Program-made: the position numbers and the translations under genes
Assembly: GCF_008000995.1 (NCBI RefSeq)
Contig: NZ_CP042828.1
Location: 1,550,001 to 1,614,000, forward strand
Reading direction: 5' to 3'
From: Ruania zhangjianzhongii
Lineage (GTDB): Bacteria; Actinomycetota; Actinomycetes; Actinomycetales; Beutenbergiaceae
Length of the DNA stretch: 64,000 bases
In this document: positions 1 through 8,185 of the stretch, in pieces
Layout: every line of letters begins with the position of its first letter
Position numbering within the stretch: position 1 is the first letter of the stretch
The notes under the pieces: generated by a model
What the model saw: only the letters and a program-made list of their open reading frames with translations
What the model was told of the DNA's origin: nothing
Database searches by the model: none

Positions 1-913
1 CAGCCAGCGAGCCGCCGAATTGTTGGACCGCGAGGCTGGAGCACAGTACGGCGAACCGGAGCCGTTGCTCCAACGGCCAGCCGCGCAGCGTGCCGAGCAC
101 CAGGGCGGCGGCGAACACGTCCCCGGCACCGGTCGCATCCACCAGGTCGGTGCGCAGCGAGGGCACCCGGGCGCGCTGCCCGGTGCTGCGCTCGACCGCC
201 AGCGCCCCTCCGCTGCCGCAGGTGACGACCGCGAGCGGGACGTGCTCGGCGAGGGTTTCTACTGCCTCTTCGGGGGAGGAGGTGCGGGTGTAGCCCATCG
301 CTTCGTCGGCGTTCGGGGTGAACGCGTCGCAGTGCCTCAGGTCGTCGAGGATCTGCCGGTCCCACGCCTGCTCCGGGTCCCAGCCGGCGTCGGCGAAGAT
401 CAGCGCACCCGCCTCACGCGCTCGGCGCCACCAGGGGGCTGCGCGCAGCTCCGGATCGCCGAGGTCCACCAGCACGGCCCCGGTCCGCGGCGGATCAGCG
501 ATCAGATCGGCGACCGGCTCGGGGGTGCGGTGCCCGTGGGTGACCATGCTCCGGTCATCCTCCAGGGCCAGCGAGACGGTGACCGGCGTGTGCCAGGCAT
601 GGAACTGGCGGGAGTAGCTCAGGTCGACGTGCTCCTGGTCGGCGAGCACCTGCCACATCCAGTCCCCGTACAGGTCGTCGGCGAACCCCGCTGCCAGCCC
701 GGTGCGCAGCCCCAGACGAGAGCAGGCGACGGCTAGATTGGCGATACCACCGGGGGAGGAGCCCATCCCCGTGGTCCACACTTCGGTGCCCGGAGCAGGG
801 GGATGGGCGAAGCCGGTGAAGATCAGGTCGAAGAACACGGTCCCGGTCAGCAGGACGTCCATCGACGGCGCGGACGCAGGCGGCGGTACGGGCGGGTGAG
901 CGGAGGCGGTCAT
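1..913 (-). CDS. PfkB-family carbohydrate kinase (partial, runs off the left edge)
   Basis: Ribokinase/PfkB-type sugar kinase that would phosphorylate a sugar or nucleoside with ATP in the cytoplasm; the substrate cannot be told. About 304 residues are visible and the C-terminal end lies outside the window. The N-terminal Gly-rich substrate motif reads SSPGGIANLAVACSRLG near residue 52, and the signature DATGAGDVFAAAL lies near residue 260, with the last Asp of GAGD as the expected catalytic base. The start is taken as the ATG whose A is base 913; an internal Met about 20 residues later (MDVLLTG) is also possible because the first residues are Ala/Pro-rich and not conserved in the family. It is divergent from the F420 oxidoreductase, with about 70 bp between them. 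Confidence 0.85.
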   Translation of the reverse strand, partial: MTASAHPPVPPPASAPSMDVLLTGTVFFDLIFTGFAHPPAPGTEVWTTGMGSSPGGIANLAVACSRLGLRTGLAAGFADDLYGDWMWQVLADQEHVDLSYSRQFHAWHTPVTVSLALEDDRSMVTHGHRTPEPVADLIADPPRTGAVLVDLGDPELRAAPWWRRAREAGALIFADAGWDPEQAWDRQILDDLRHCDAFTPNADEAMGYTRTSSPEEAVETLAEHVPLAVVTCGSGGALAVERSTGQRARVPSLRTDLVDATGAGDVFAAALVLGTLRGWPLEQRLRFAVLCSSLAVQQFGGSLA

Positions 914-982
914 AGTGATTCCTGAGTGTGCCACGCGGCCGGTGTCGGAGCCATGAGCCCTGCCGCTAGTAGGCTGCCCGGC

Positions 983-1978
983 ATGGTGCAGATCGGCTTC
1001 GCAGCGGCGTTGGAGCATCTGCACCCCCGGCAGGCGGTCGAGCTTGCCGAGCGCGCCGAAGCCCACGGCTTCTCCGGAGTCGCGGCCTCGGACGTGATGG
1101 CGCCCTGGGTGCCCGCCCAGGGGCAGGCCTCGTTCGTGTGGAACGTGCTCACCGCGATCGCCGAGCGCACCACCGGAGACGTCGGTCCCGCTGTGGCAGT
1201 ACCGACCTTCCGCTGGCATCCGGCGGTCCTCGCGCAGGCCAGTGCCACGCTGGCAGCGATGTACCCGGGCCGGCACTGGTTGGGTATCGGTGCCGGAGAG
1301 GCGATCAACGAGCACTCGGTGGCACCGTACTGGCCGGAGGCCCCGGAGCGGATCAACCGGATGTTCGAGGCGATCGAGATCATCACCAAGCTGCTGGCCA
1401 ACTCCGCTGCCGGGAAGGACACCAAGCACTCCGGGAAGTATTTCAAGATGGAGTCCACCCGGCTCTGGACCATGCCGGCGGCGCCGCCGCCGATCCTGGT
1501 CGGCACCGCCGGACCGGTCACCGCCCGCCGCGCGGGTCGGCATACCGACGGCATCCTCTCCCTCGGCGGGCCGAGCGAGAAGGTGGCCGCCCTGTTCGAT
1601 CGGGTCCGCCAGGGTGCGCGGGAGGGCGGCAAGGATCCCGACGCCACCCATCGGGTGGTCCAGCTGCACTCCTCCTGGGCGCCGACCGACGCCCAGGCAC
1701 TGGAGAACACGCTGCGCACCTGGCCCAACGGCGCGCTCCGGTTCGCCAAGGCGGACCTGCGCTCCCCGTTCGAGGTGGCCCAGATCGCCCGGATGATCCG
1801 CCCCGCGGACGCCCGCGCCGCGATGGTGATCTCCGCAGATCCGGCCGACCACCTGGCCGAGATCCAGCGCTACGTGGACCTCGGCGCCACCGCCATCTAC
1901 CTGCACAACACCGGCCCGAACCAGGCCGAGTGGATCGAGAAATTCGGAACCGACGTCCTTCCCCAGGTGGTGCACTGA
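983..1978 (+). CDS. LLM-class F420-dependent oxidoreductase, Fgd-related
   Basis: A TIM-barrel luciferase-like enzyme expected to use coenzyme F420 for hydride transfer. The 331 residues from MVQIGF align along their length with mycobacterial F420-dependent glucose-6-phosphate dehydrogenase (Fgd): SDVMAPW at 36-42 matches Fgd [19 protein letters not shown] at 75-86, and GAGEAINE at 103-110 matches GTGEALNE. The Fgd Trp44 and Glu109 equivalents (Trp42, Glu106) are kept, but catalytic His40 is Val38, so G6P oxidation should not be assumed. The ATG at 983 is chosen because family members start here; an ATG at 953 and a GTG at 926 are in frame, and no start has a strong ribosome-binding site. The stop overlaps the cofE start (TGATG), so the two are coupled. 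Confidence 0.85.
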   Translation: MVQIGFAAALEHLHPRQAVELAERAEAHGFSGVAASDVMAPWVPAQGQASFVWNVLTAIAERTTGDVGPAVAVPTFRWHPAVLAQASATLAAMYPGRHWLGIGAGEAINEHSVAPYWPEAPERINRMFEAIEIITKLLANSAAGKDTKHSGKYFKMESTRLWTMPAAPPPILVGTAGPVTARRAGRHTDGILSLGGPSEKVAALFDRVRQGAREGGKDPDATHRVVQLHSSWAPTDAQALENTLRTWPNGALRFAKADLRSPFEVAQIARMIRPADARAAMVISADPADHLAEIQRYVDLGATAIYLHNTGPNQAEWIEKFGTDVLPQVVH

Positions 1979-2712
1979 TGTTGCTTGCCCAAGCTCCCGA
2001 CGGCCTCGGCGAGGTCACCTCGAGTACTGACCTCGCCGCCGTCCTGACCCCGCTGCTCGGCGGACTGACCTGGCCTCAGGGGCCGGGCGGCGTCACCGAC
2101 GGCGACATCGTGGTGGTGGCCTCCAAAGTGGTCGCCAAGGCCGAAGGCCGGCTGCGCGCCGCGACCAGCCGCGAGGAGGCGATCGACGCCGAGACGGTGC
2201 GCGTCGTAGCCACCCGTAGCTATCCGGACGGGTCCACGCTGAAGATCGTGGAGAACCGGCAGGGTCTGGTGATGGCCGCCGCCGGGGTCGACGCCTCGAA
2301 CGTGCACCCGGGCACCGTGCTGCTGCTGCCCGAGGACTCCGATGACTCCGCCCGACGGTTGCGCCGCGGGCTGTCCGCCCGGCTGGGCGTTCGGCCCGCT
2401 GTGCTGGTCACCGACACGGTCGGCCGGCCCTGGCGGCGCGGGATCGCCGATATCGGTATCGGTGCCGCCGGACTGCAGGTCCTGCAGGATCTGCGCGGGC
2501 AGCGCGACCAGCACGGCCGCGAGCTGGCCGCCACGATCGTCAACGCGGCCGATGAGATCGCCGCCGCCGCCGATCTGGTCCGCGGCAAGACCGATGGCCG
2601 CCCGGTCGCCGTGGTGCGCGGGCTCGGCCACCTGGTCACTCACGAGGACGGCGACGGTGCTGCCTCGGTGATCCGACCTGCCGAGGAGGACATGTTCCGC
2701 ACCGGCAGCTGA
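1978..2712 (+). CDS. cofE: coenzyme F420-0:L-glutamate ligase CofE
   Basis: GTP-dependent ligase that adds gamma-linked glutamates to F420-0, the last step of F420 maturation. The 244-residue stand-alone form lacks the nitroreductase-like domain fused to it in mycobacterial FbiB. Family segments are visible in order: [10 protein letters not shown] (49-58), GVDASNV (103-109), [11 protein letters not shown] (145-155) and [14 protein letters not shown] (202-215). It overlaps the preceding F420-dependent oxidoreductase by one base, which suggests that cofactor finishing and a cofactor user are co-expressed. None of the genes for making the deazaflavin core or F420-0 (fbiA/C/D, cofC/D/G/H) lies in this window; the nearby ABC cassette is the likely precursor source. 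Confidence 0.92.
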   Translation: MLLAQAPDGLGEVTSSTDLAAVLTPLLGGLTWPQGPGGVTDGDIVVVASKVVAKAEGRLRAATSREEAIDAETVRVVATRSYPDGSTLKIVENRQGLVMAAAGVDASNVHPGTVLLLPEDSDDSARRLRRGLSARLGVRPAVLVTDTVGRPWRRGIADIGIGAAGLQVLQDLRGQRDQHGRELAATIVNAADEIAAAADLVRGKTDGRPVAVVRGLGHLVTHEDGDGAASVIRPAEEDMFRTGS

Positions 2713-2728
2713 GCCGCGCCGTGCACCG

Positions 2729-2784
2729 CGAGGGTGGCCTCAGTGTCTAGATTCAGCGGATTCTCGACATCGAGCCCACCCTCG
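2729..2784. terminator. inverted repeat between convergent genes, likely bidirectional terminator
   Basis: Perfect 9-bp arms CGAGGGTGG (2729-2737) and CCACCCTCG (2776-2784) surround a 38-nt loop that holds a smaller CTCG/CGAG stem. It lies exactly between the convergent ends of cofE and the PLD gene. There is no U-tract, as is common in high-GC actinobacteria. Confidence 0.45.
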
Positions 2785-2799
2785 TGGTCCGGGAAAGAC

Positions 2800-4056
2800 T
2801 CACATCAGCGGGCCGAACGGTTTGATCAGGTACTCCAGCACCCGGGTGAACCAGCCGCGGGCGTTCCACTGCTCCAGAGTCAGCTCGGTGCAATTGGTCA
2901 GGTCGGTGGCGAACACCCGCTCCATGTGCTCGGCCAGGCCGTCGTCGTAGAACTCCAAGTTCACCTCGAAGTTCCCAGTCATGGACATCCGGTCGATGTT
3001 CGCAGTGCCGATCGTGGACCAGCGCCCGTCCACGGTCATCGTCTTCGCGTGCACCATCGCGTCCCGGAACAACCAGAGGGTGACCCCGGCCTCGAGCAGG
3101 CGCGAGTAGTAGGACCGGGCCGCCCAGTCCGCGAGCACGTGGTTGGACACCCTGGGCACCAGCACCCGCACGTCCACGCCGCGTCTTGCCGCGGCGATCA
3201 GGGTGTCCAGGATCTCCCGGTCCGGGATGAAGTAGGCCTGGGTGATGTACACGTGGTCCTCGGCCCGGTCGATCGCCTCCAGGTACAGCCCGCGCACGGG
3301 GAACAGCAGCCGGCTCGGTGCGTTCTCCGCCGCTCGGATCCGTGGCTCCCACGCCCGCGAGCCGGTGTCCGGCAGCTTCGGGTGCTTGCGCCGCCGGTGA
3401 TCGTTCCAGAAGTCCACGAACGCGTCCTCGAGCTCCCAGACCGAGGGCCCGGCGACCCGCACGTGGGTATCGCGCCACATCGTGGCGTACAGCGAGCCGA
3501 TGTTGTACCCACCGACGTACCCGACCTCGGAGTCCACCACGAGGATCTTGCGGTGGTCCCGCCCGGTCTTGCGCGGGTTCATCGTGACCAGCCCGGGGCG
3601 GATCAGCGGGAACCAGAGCGCATGCAGGGTGGGCAGGTCCGGCATCCGCTTGAACCGGGGGTCGACCACCAGGTTTCCCCAGGTGTCCACGGCGATGTAC
3701 ACCTCCACCCCGCGCTTGGCCGCGGTGATCAGCTCGTCCTTGAAGATCTGCCCGATCTCGTCCGACTTCCAGATGAAGGTCTCGAAGTAGATCGTCTCCT
3801 TCGCTTCCCGGATGGAGGCGAGCATCGCGTCGTAGACGTGCTGGCCGAAGGTGAACACGGTCACCTCGGAGCCGGCCACCGGCAGTGTCCGCGGCGGCGT
3901 GCGCGGGAACTCGCCGCCGGGCGGGTAGCGCCGCTTCCGCATCCGGTCCACGGTGACGACCGTGGCGATCCCCGCTCCGTGTGCCGCCACCGCTGCGATC
4001 ACCCACCAGCGCGCCGCGCGTTGGACTCGCCGCAGTACTCCGGACCAGTTGACCAT
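2800..4056 (-). CDS. phospholipase D-superfamily protein, cardiolipin synthase-like
   Basis: A membrane-anchored PLD-superfamily enzyme that probably condenses phosphatidyl groups into cardiolipin. In the 418-residue product a hydrophobic segment at about 17-36 can anchor it, followed by two catalytic HKD half-sites: HRKILVVD with His168 and Lys170, and HAKTMTVDG with His336, Lys338 and Asp343, each followed by the usual G-x-N region (GGYNIGS, IGTANIDR). Only one N-terminal membrane segment is seen, whereas E. coli ClsA has two. The ATG at 4056 is preferred over the in-frame ATG at 4131 because the latter would overlap the upstream ABC gene and adds a non-conserved stretch. It sits downstream of the F420-0-type transporter cassette on the same strand, probably as a passenger. 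Confidence 0.85.
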   Translation of the reverse strand: MVNWSGVLRRVQRAARWWVIAAVAAHGAGIATVVTVDRMRKRRYPPGGEFPRTPPRTLPVAGSEVTVFTFGQHVYDAMLASIREAKETIYFETFIWKSDEIGQIFKDELITAAKRGVEVYIAVDTWGNLVVDPRFKRMPDLPTLHALWFPLIRPGLVTMNPRKTGRDHRKILVVDSEVGYVGGYNIGSLYATMWRDTHVRVAGPSVWELEDAFVDFWNDHRRRKHPKLPDTGSRAWEPRIRAAENAPSRLLFPVRGLYLEAIDRAEDHVYITQAYFIPDREILDTLIAAARRGVDVRVLVPRVSNHVLADWAARSYYSRLLEAGVTLWLFRDAMVHAKTMTVDGRWSTIGTANIDRMSMTGNFEVNLEFYDDGLAEHMERVFATDLTNCTELTLEQWNARGWFTRVLEYLIKPFGPLM

Positions 4057-4114
4057 GGGTGCCAACGTACCGTGCACTGGCCGACGCGGGATCCGCCGCA
4101 GGTCGGAGCCGGAG

Positions 4115-4924
4115 TCACTCCAAAGGGGCAAACGTCAGGGTCGGTCCGTACCGTCCGGGCACCCACTCCGCTGCCACGCCGTACACCTCGGCGATCAGGT
4201 CTGGGGTGAGCACGTCCTGCGGTGCGCCGGTGGCCACCACCAGTCCGCGTTCCAGCACTACCACCTGGTCGCACACCCGCGCCGCGTGGTTCAGGTCGTG
4301 CAATGCCATCAGTACCCCGGTGCCGGCGTCGGCCACTTCCTGCACCACGGAGAGCATGGCCAGCTGGGCCGCGATGTCCAGGTGGTTGGTCGGCTCGTCC
4401 AGGAGCAGCAGCTGTGGCTCCTGGGCGAGTGCCCGGGCGAGCTGCACCCGCTGCCGTTCGCCTCCGGAGAGGGTGGCGAAGTTGCGGTCGGCGAGCTCGG
4501 CAGCGCCCGCGCGGTGCAGGCAGGCGTCGGCCAGCTCGGTGTCGGTTGTGCTCTCTGCCCCGAACATCCCCTGGTGCGGGATGCGGCCGAGCAGCACCAC
4601 GTCCCGGGCGGTCAGCGGGATATCGGTGCGGGCGTCCTGCTCCACCAGGGCCAGCACCCGGGCGCGCCGGCGCCGGCTCATCCCGGCCAGGTCCGCGCCG
4701 TCAAGCCGCAGCTGCCCGGCCGACGGCGAGAGCGCCCCGACGATCAGCCGCAGCAGCGTGGACTTGCCGGACCCGTTCGGTCCGATCACCCCGGTCACCT
4801 CGCCGCTGCGCAGCCGCAGGTCCACGCCGCCGAGCAGCGTCGCCGACTCCACCCGGTAGGTCAGGTCCTCGCCGGTCAGCTCGGTCACCGTCAGCTGCGC
4901 GACGGCGGAGGTGTGCGTGCTCAT
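4115..4924 (-). CDS. ABC transporter ATP-binding protein, FecE/BtuD-like (proposed F420-0 uptake)
   Basis: ATPase of a type II importer of the siderophore/cobalamin class. In 269 residues Walker A is GPNGSGKST (48-56), the signature LSGGERQRVQLARAL starts at 152, and Walker B plus D-loop is LLLDEPTNHLD (173-183). The ATG at 4924 overlaps the permease stop (ATGA). Published TIGRFAM notes describe a three-gene cassette of exactly this class, ATPase (TIGR03873), permease (TIGR03869) and binding protein (TIGR03868), next to cofE in actinobacteria that otherwise cannot make F420, and propose F420-0 as the substrate. Gene order and the cofE neighbour fit that proposal here. Heme, siderophore or B12 uptake remain alternatives. 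Confidence 0.88.
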   Translation of the reverse strand: MSTHTSAVAQLTVTELTGEDLTYRVESATLLGGVDLRLRSGEVTGVIGPNGSGKSTLLRLIVGALSPSAGQLRLDGADLAGMSRRRRARVLALVEQDARTDIPLTARDVVLLGRIPHQGMFGAESTTDTELADACLHRAGAAELADRNFATLSGGERQRVQLARALAQEPQLLLLDEPTNHLDIAAQLAMLSVVQEVADAGTGVLMALHDLNHAARVCDQVVVLERGLVVATGAPQDVLTPDLIAEVYGVAAEWVPGRYGPTLTFAPLE

Positions 4925-6027
4925 GATCTGTTCCGGTTGCGCATCAGCAGCCAGGCGAACACGGGTGCGCCGATCGCCGCGGTGAGGATCCCCACCGGAA
5001 CCTCCGAGGGCGCGAAGAACGAACGTGCCCCGGTATCGGCCCAGAGCAGGAACACCGCACCGACCACAGCGGCCACCGGCAGCAGCCGGGAGTGCCGGGC
5101 GCCGAGCAGCAGTCGCACCACGTGCGGCACCACCAGGCCGATGAACCCGATCGAGCCACTCACCGCCACCATCGCGCCCACCAGCAGCGCCGTCAGGGTG
5201 AGCAGCAGCCACCGGGTACCGCTCACGTGCACACCGAGCGAGGCGGCAGCGGTGTCGCCGAAGGTGAACGCATCCAGTGTGCGTGCTCGCGCCAGCAGCA
5301 CTGTGCCGATCACCACCAGCGCCCCCACGGCGATCGCGACCGAGCTCCAGGTGGCACCGGCCACCGACCCCATCAGCCAGTTGATGATCTCCCGGTAGGA
5401 GTCGCCCTGAGCGCTGGCCACGATCGCGAACGAGACCAGCGCCGAAGCGCCCTGCGCCACGGCGATCCCGGCCAGGATGGTCCGCGAGGGGGTGAGCCGC
5501 CCGCCGATTCCCGCCAGCGCCAGGGTCGCCCCGAGTGCCAGCAGCGCTCCGACGAACGCGGCCAGTGGAAGCGCCACGGCGAACCCGAGCAGCAGCACCG
5601 CCACCGCGCCCAGCGCCGCACCGGAGGAGACTCCGAGCAGGTACGGATCGGCGAGCGGGTTCCGGGTGATCGCCTGCATCACGGCACCGGACAGCGCGAG
5701 CCCGGCACCCACCGCCGCCGCGGTGAACAGCCGCGGCGCCCTACCCTGCCAGACGATCGCATCCCGGATCCGGGAGAGCGGGTTGGTGCCGGGGTCCAGG
5801 AAGCCCAGACCGTGCTCGGCCAGCCAGGTGAGCAGATGGTGCCGGGCACTACCGAGCACCTCGGCCGGGGTGATCCCGGCCGGGCCGATGGTCAGCGCCA
5901 CCAGCCCGGAGACGATCAGCAGCCCGGTCGCCAGCAGCAGCCACGGAGCGAGCCGCGGTGCTCGGCCGGCACGCGGCACCGGCGCGGCCTGCGCCGCTGC
6001 GGTGGGTGCGAGCTCGGTCCGGGTCAT
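4921..6027 (-). CDS. FecCD-family ABC permease (proposed F420-0 uptake)
   Basis: Integral membrane subunit of the type II importer, 368 residues with about ten predicted transmembrane helices after a hydrophilic, Ala/Pro-rich N-terminus of about 28 residues. Family segments include RAPRLFTAAAVGAGLALSG near 95-113, where FecCD proteins carry an R-LPR-L-A-x-L-VG-A-L-SG motif, then NPLADPYLLGVSSGAALGA, and near the C-terminus GSIGFIGLVVPHVVRLLLG, the region that contacts the ATPase. It would dimerise to form the translocation path. Start and stop are tightly packed with the genes on both sides: 9 bp from the binding-protein gene and a 4-bp overlap with the ATPase gene. Confidence 0.88.
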   Translation of the reverse strand: MTRTELAPTAAAQAAPVPRAGRAPRLAPWLLLATGLLIVSGLVALTIGPAGITPAEVLGSARHHLLTWLAEHGLGFLDPGTNPLSRIRDAIVWQGRAPRLFTAAAVGAGLALSGAVMQAITRNPLADPYLLGVSSGAALGAVAVLLLGFAVALPLAAFVGALLALGATLALAGIGGRLTPSRTILAGIAVAQGASALVSFAIVASAQGDSYREIINWLMGSVAGATWSSVAIAVGALVVIGTVLLARARTLDAFTFGDTAAASLGVHVSGTRWLLLTLTALLVGAMVAVSGSIGFIGLVVPHVVRLLLGARHSRLLPVAAVVGAVFLLWADTGARSFFAPSEVPVGILTAAIGAPVFAWLLMRNRNRS

Positions 6028-6036
6028 CGGGCTCGC

Positions 6037-7056
6037 TCAGCTCTGCCCGGTCAGGTCGGCGAGCTGGTCGGCCAGGTCGACGGCGGCGGGTGCGCTGCGT
6101 ACTCCGGCTTCGCTGGCGGGGAACGGCAGCACCAGGTAGCGCTCGTCGATCACCGCGTCCATCGTCGAGGTCACCGGGGAGGATTCGAGCACCTCGATCT
6201 TGTGCTCGGCGGTGTTCCACGCCGAGTCCACCAGCACGATCACGTCCGGGTTCTGCGCAGCGATCGCCTCCCAGGACCCCGATGCCCAGGACTCCTCGAC
6301 GTCGGCCATGATGTTCTGCAGCCCGACGGTCTCCAGCAACAGCTGTGGCGCCCCGATCCCACCGCCGACGTACGGGATGTCCGAACCGGAGGAGTACCAC
6401 AGTGCGGTCAGGTCCTCGCTGGAGGGCTGCACCTGAGCCAGGGCATCCCGCTGCTCGGCCACCAGGGCCTCGGCCCCCTCCGGTGCGCCGAGCAGGTCCC
6501 CGGCTTCGAGAATGTCATCGAAGATGTGCTGATACGTCAGCGGGTTCGGCTGGTAGTCCTCTTCCAGGCAGGCGGCCGGGTTCACGTAGGTGGCGATGCC
6601 CAGCTCGGTCAGCTCGCTGCGCTCCCCGGCCGAGTCGGCGGAGAAGTTGGACTCCCAGCCGGCGAGCACGAAGTCGGGTTCAGCGGCGAGCACCACTTCC
6701 GAGGACGGCGCGCGCTCGGCGAGCACCGGAACCTCACCCCCCGCTTCGGCCAGGTCGTCCGGGAGTGGGCCGTCGGCAAACGCGGTGCCGACCAGCCGGT
6801 CCGCCAGACCGAGAGCCAACACCAGCTCGGTGGAGGTGGACTTGATGGTCACGATCCGCTGCGGGGGAGCATCGACGGTGACCTCGGTACCGCAGTTGTC
6901 CACGGTCAGCGGGTAGCCGCCGGTGTCTGCGGAGGCGGCACCACCGGAGGAGGTGACGTCCTCCTCGTCCGGCGAGGCTCCGCCGTCGGCGGTCGAGCAG
7001 GCGGTGACGGTGAGGAACGCGAGCACAGCGGCAGCGATCGGGGCACGACGGGGCAC
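6037..7056 (-). CDS. ABC transporter substrate-binding lipoprotein (proposed F420-0 binding)
   Basis: Extracellular lipoprotein that would capture the ligand and deliver it to the FecCD-type permease. It has 339 residues: a signal peptide with lipobox VTAC and lipid-attachment Cys20, then a Ser/Gly/acidic linker, then a PeriBP/BtuF-like two-lobed fold (QRIVTIKSTSTELVLALGLADRLVG near 70 is the characteristic first strand-helix region). It is the promoter-proximal gene of the cassette. No cobalamin-riboswitch box was recognised upstream, which argues weakly against B12. A single binding protein with its own permease and ATPase, plus cofE nearby, matches the TIGR03868-type F420-0 binding protein. 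This assignment is inferred from context. Confidence 0.82.
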   Translation of the reverse strand: MPRRAPIAAAVLAFLTVTACSTADGGASPDEEDVTSSGGAASADTGGYPLTVDNCGTEVTVDAPPQRIVTIKSTSTELVLALGLADRLVGTAFADGPLPDDLAEAGGEVPVLAERAPSSEVVLAAEPDFVLAGWESNFSADSAGERSELTELGIATYVNPAACLEEDYQPNPLTYQHIFDDILEAGDLLGAPEGAEALVAEQRDALAQVQPSSEDLTALWYSSGSDIPYVGGGIGAPQLLLETVGLQNIMADVEESWASGSWEAIAAQNPDVIVLVDSAWNTAEHKIEVLESSPVTSTMDAVIDERYLVLPFPASEAGVRSAPAAVDLADQLADLTGQS

Positions 7057-7194
7057 GGGCAGAACTCCAGCACAGCAGGAAGCGATGGTGGGTGCGGGAC
7101 CATCCGGCCAGATCCGGCCGGTCGTGCCCGGGGCACATCAGCCCCAGGGTGTCCGTGCGACGAAGTCTAACCTGCCGGCGCGCTCGACGGCCGT

Positions 7195-7239
7195 CTGCAG
7201 CGCGGATCGGTACCGGAGGCGCATATCGCGGCGCTGCAG
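7195..7239. terminator. CTGCAG-rich hairpin between two leftward genes
   Basis: Perfect 9-bp arms CTGCAGCGC (7195-7203) and GCGCTGCAG (7231-7239). A third CTGCAG at 7254-7259 forms an alternative 9-bp pair, CGTCTGCAG (7192-7200) with CTGCAGACG (7254-7262). It lies downstream of the secreted-protein gene and upstream of the binding-protein gene, both leftward, so it could be a terminator or a mutually exclusive leader structure. Confidence 0.35.
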
Positions 7240-7294
7240 ATACGCCAATCGCACTGCAGACGCCCGTTCGATGCGGCTCAGCCGCCGGCGTGGG

Positions 7295-8053
7295 TCAGAG
7301 GCTGTCGCACACCGCGCCCCAGTTCGTGTGGCCCCACCAGGCCTTGTGCCAGAACGCTGCGGAGAAGTGGTCGTAGCCGGCGTGGTAGACCGAGCGGCTG
7401 TAGGTGGTGCCGCTGTAGAAAGTGCCGGACCGGGTGCCGAGCGTGCTGCCGGTACCGCAACCGGAGGAGCTGGACCGCTCGTAGACCCGCAGGAATCCTT
7501 GGGTGGACCCGCCGCCGCGGTAGGTGTAAGAAGCCACCACGTAGCTCCCGGAGCGGTTCAGGCAGATCGTGCTCGGTCCGCTGATGGACCGGCAGGCACT
7601 CGCCACGGTGGCGTTCGCGGAGAGCTGCTGCGCCTCGGGGGAGGAGGTGCAGTCCTCTTCTCGGTCGACCATCGGCACCTCGAGCTCGGCGGGTGCTCCG
7701 GCGAAGGTGCCCTCTGGCACAGTGGTGCTCACAATGTCGACCGAGATCAGCTCACACCCGCGGGTGGCGGAATCCGCGGCCCAGTCCGTGCTGCGTGCCT
7801 CGGCGAACAGGTCGCTGGACCAGTCCTGCCACTCGGTGGCGCTGGCGTTCGTTCCCGGTGTCGACGGCTCGTCCGTCGGGGCGTCGCGGCCCGGTGTGGC
7901 GAGTGCTTGTGCGGCCCCGACGGTCAGGAGCATGGAGGTCAGTGCCGCTACGGTGACCGTGCGTGCCCGGCGCCGCCGTGAGGCCTGCGGTGCCGGGAGC
8001 GACGGCGCCGAACTCGCGCTGTGGCGGATGTGCTGCTGGTCTGGAGTCATCAT
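7295..8053 (-). CDS. secreted Cys-containing hypothetical protein
   Basis: Function not recognised. From tandem Met codons at 8053/8050 the product has about 252 residues. A long basic N-region (SRRRRAR) precedes a hydrophobic core ending LLTVGAAQALATPG, a plausible Sec signal with cleavage near ALA. The mature part carries six cysteines (possible three disulfides) and a Ser/Gly/Tyr-rich C-terminal domain with several Trp and His (AFWHKAWWGHTNWG), which looks like a small extracellular binding or beta-rich domain. The start is chosen for the GGGAGAGGG upstream; the longer in-frame extension begins inside the regulatory region. It is divergent from an ECF sigma factor gene only 132 bp away and is therefore a plausible sigma target. 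Confidence 0.7.
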   Translation of the reverse strand: MMTPDQQHIRHSASSAPSLPAPQASRRRRARTVTVAALTSMLLTVGAAQALATPGRDAPTDEPSTPGTNASATEWQDWSSDLFAEARSTDWAADSATRGCELISVDIVSTTVPEGTFAGAPAELEVPMVDREEDCTSSPEAQQLSANATVASACRSISGPSTICLNRSGSYVVASYTYRGGGSTQGFLRVYERSSSSGCGTGSTLGTRSGTFYSGTTYSRSVYHAGYDHFSAAFWHKAWWGHTNWGAVCDSL

Positions 8054-8185
8054 CGTCGATCCCTCTCCCCACCGGCTCTCGGCGGCCGGCACTGCGTCCG
8101 ATGCAGTGATGCTCTCAGAAAACTCGTCTGTAATCATCTCGGGGGTGCCGGACATATCTAGGTGTAAGGGACGGGGAGGCGGCGG

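Noticed and set aside
2734-4209. 491-codon plus-strand ORF over the PLD gene
   Set aside because: The opposite strand encodes two intact HKD motifs; the plus-strand product has no recognisable motif.
5092-7170. 692-codon plus-strand ORF over the permease and binding-protein genes
   Set aside because: Antisense to two well-supported transporter genes; composition is Gln/His/Arg/Gly noise.
7057-7294. Possible cobalamin riboswitch before the BtuF-like gene
   Set aside because: No B12-box consensus could be found on the minus strand, and the cofE neighbourhood favours another ligand.
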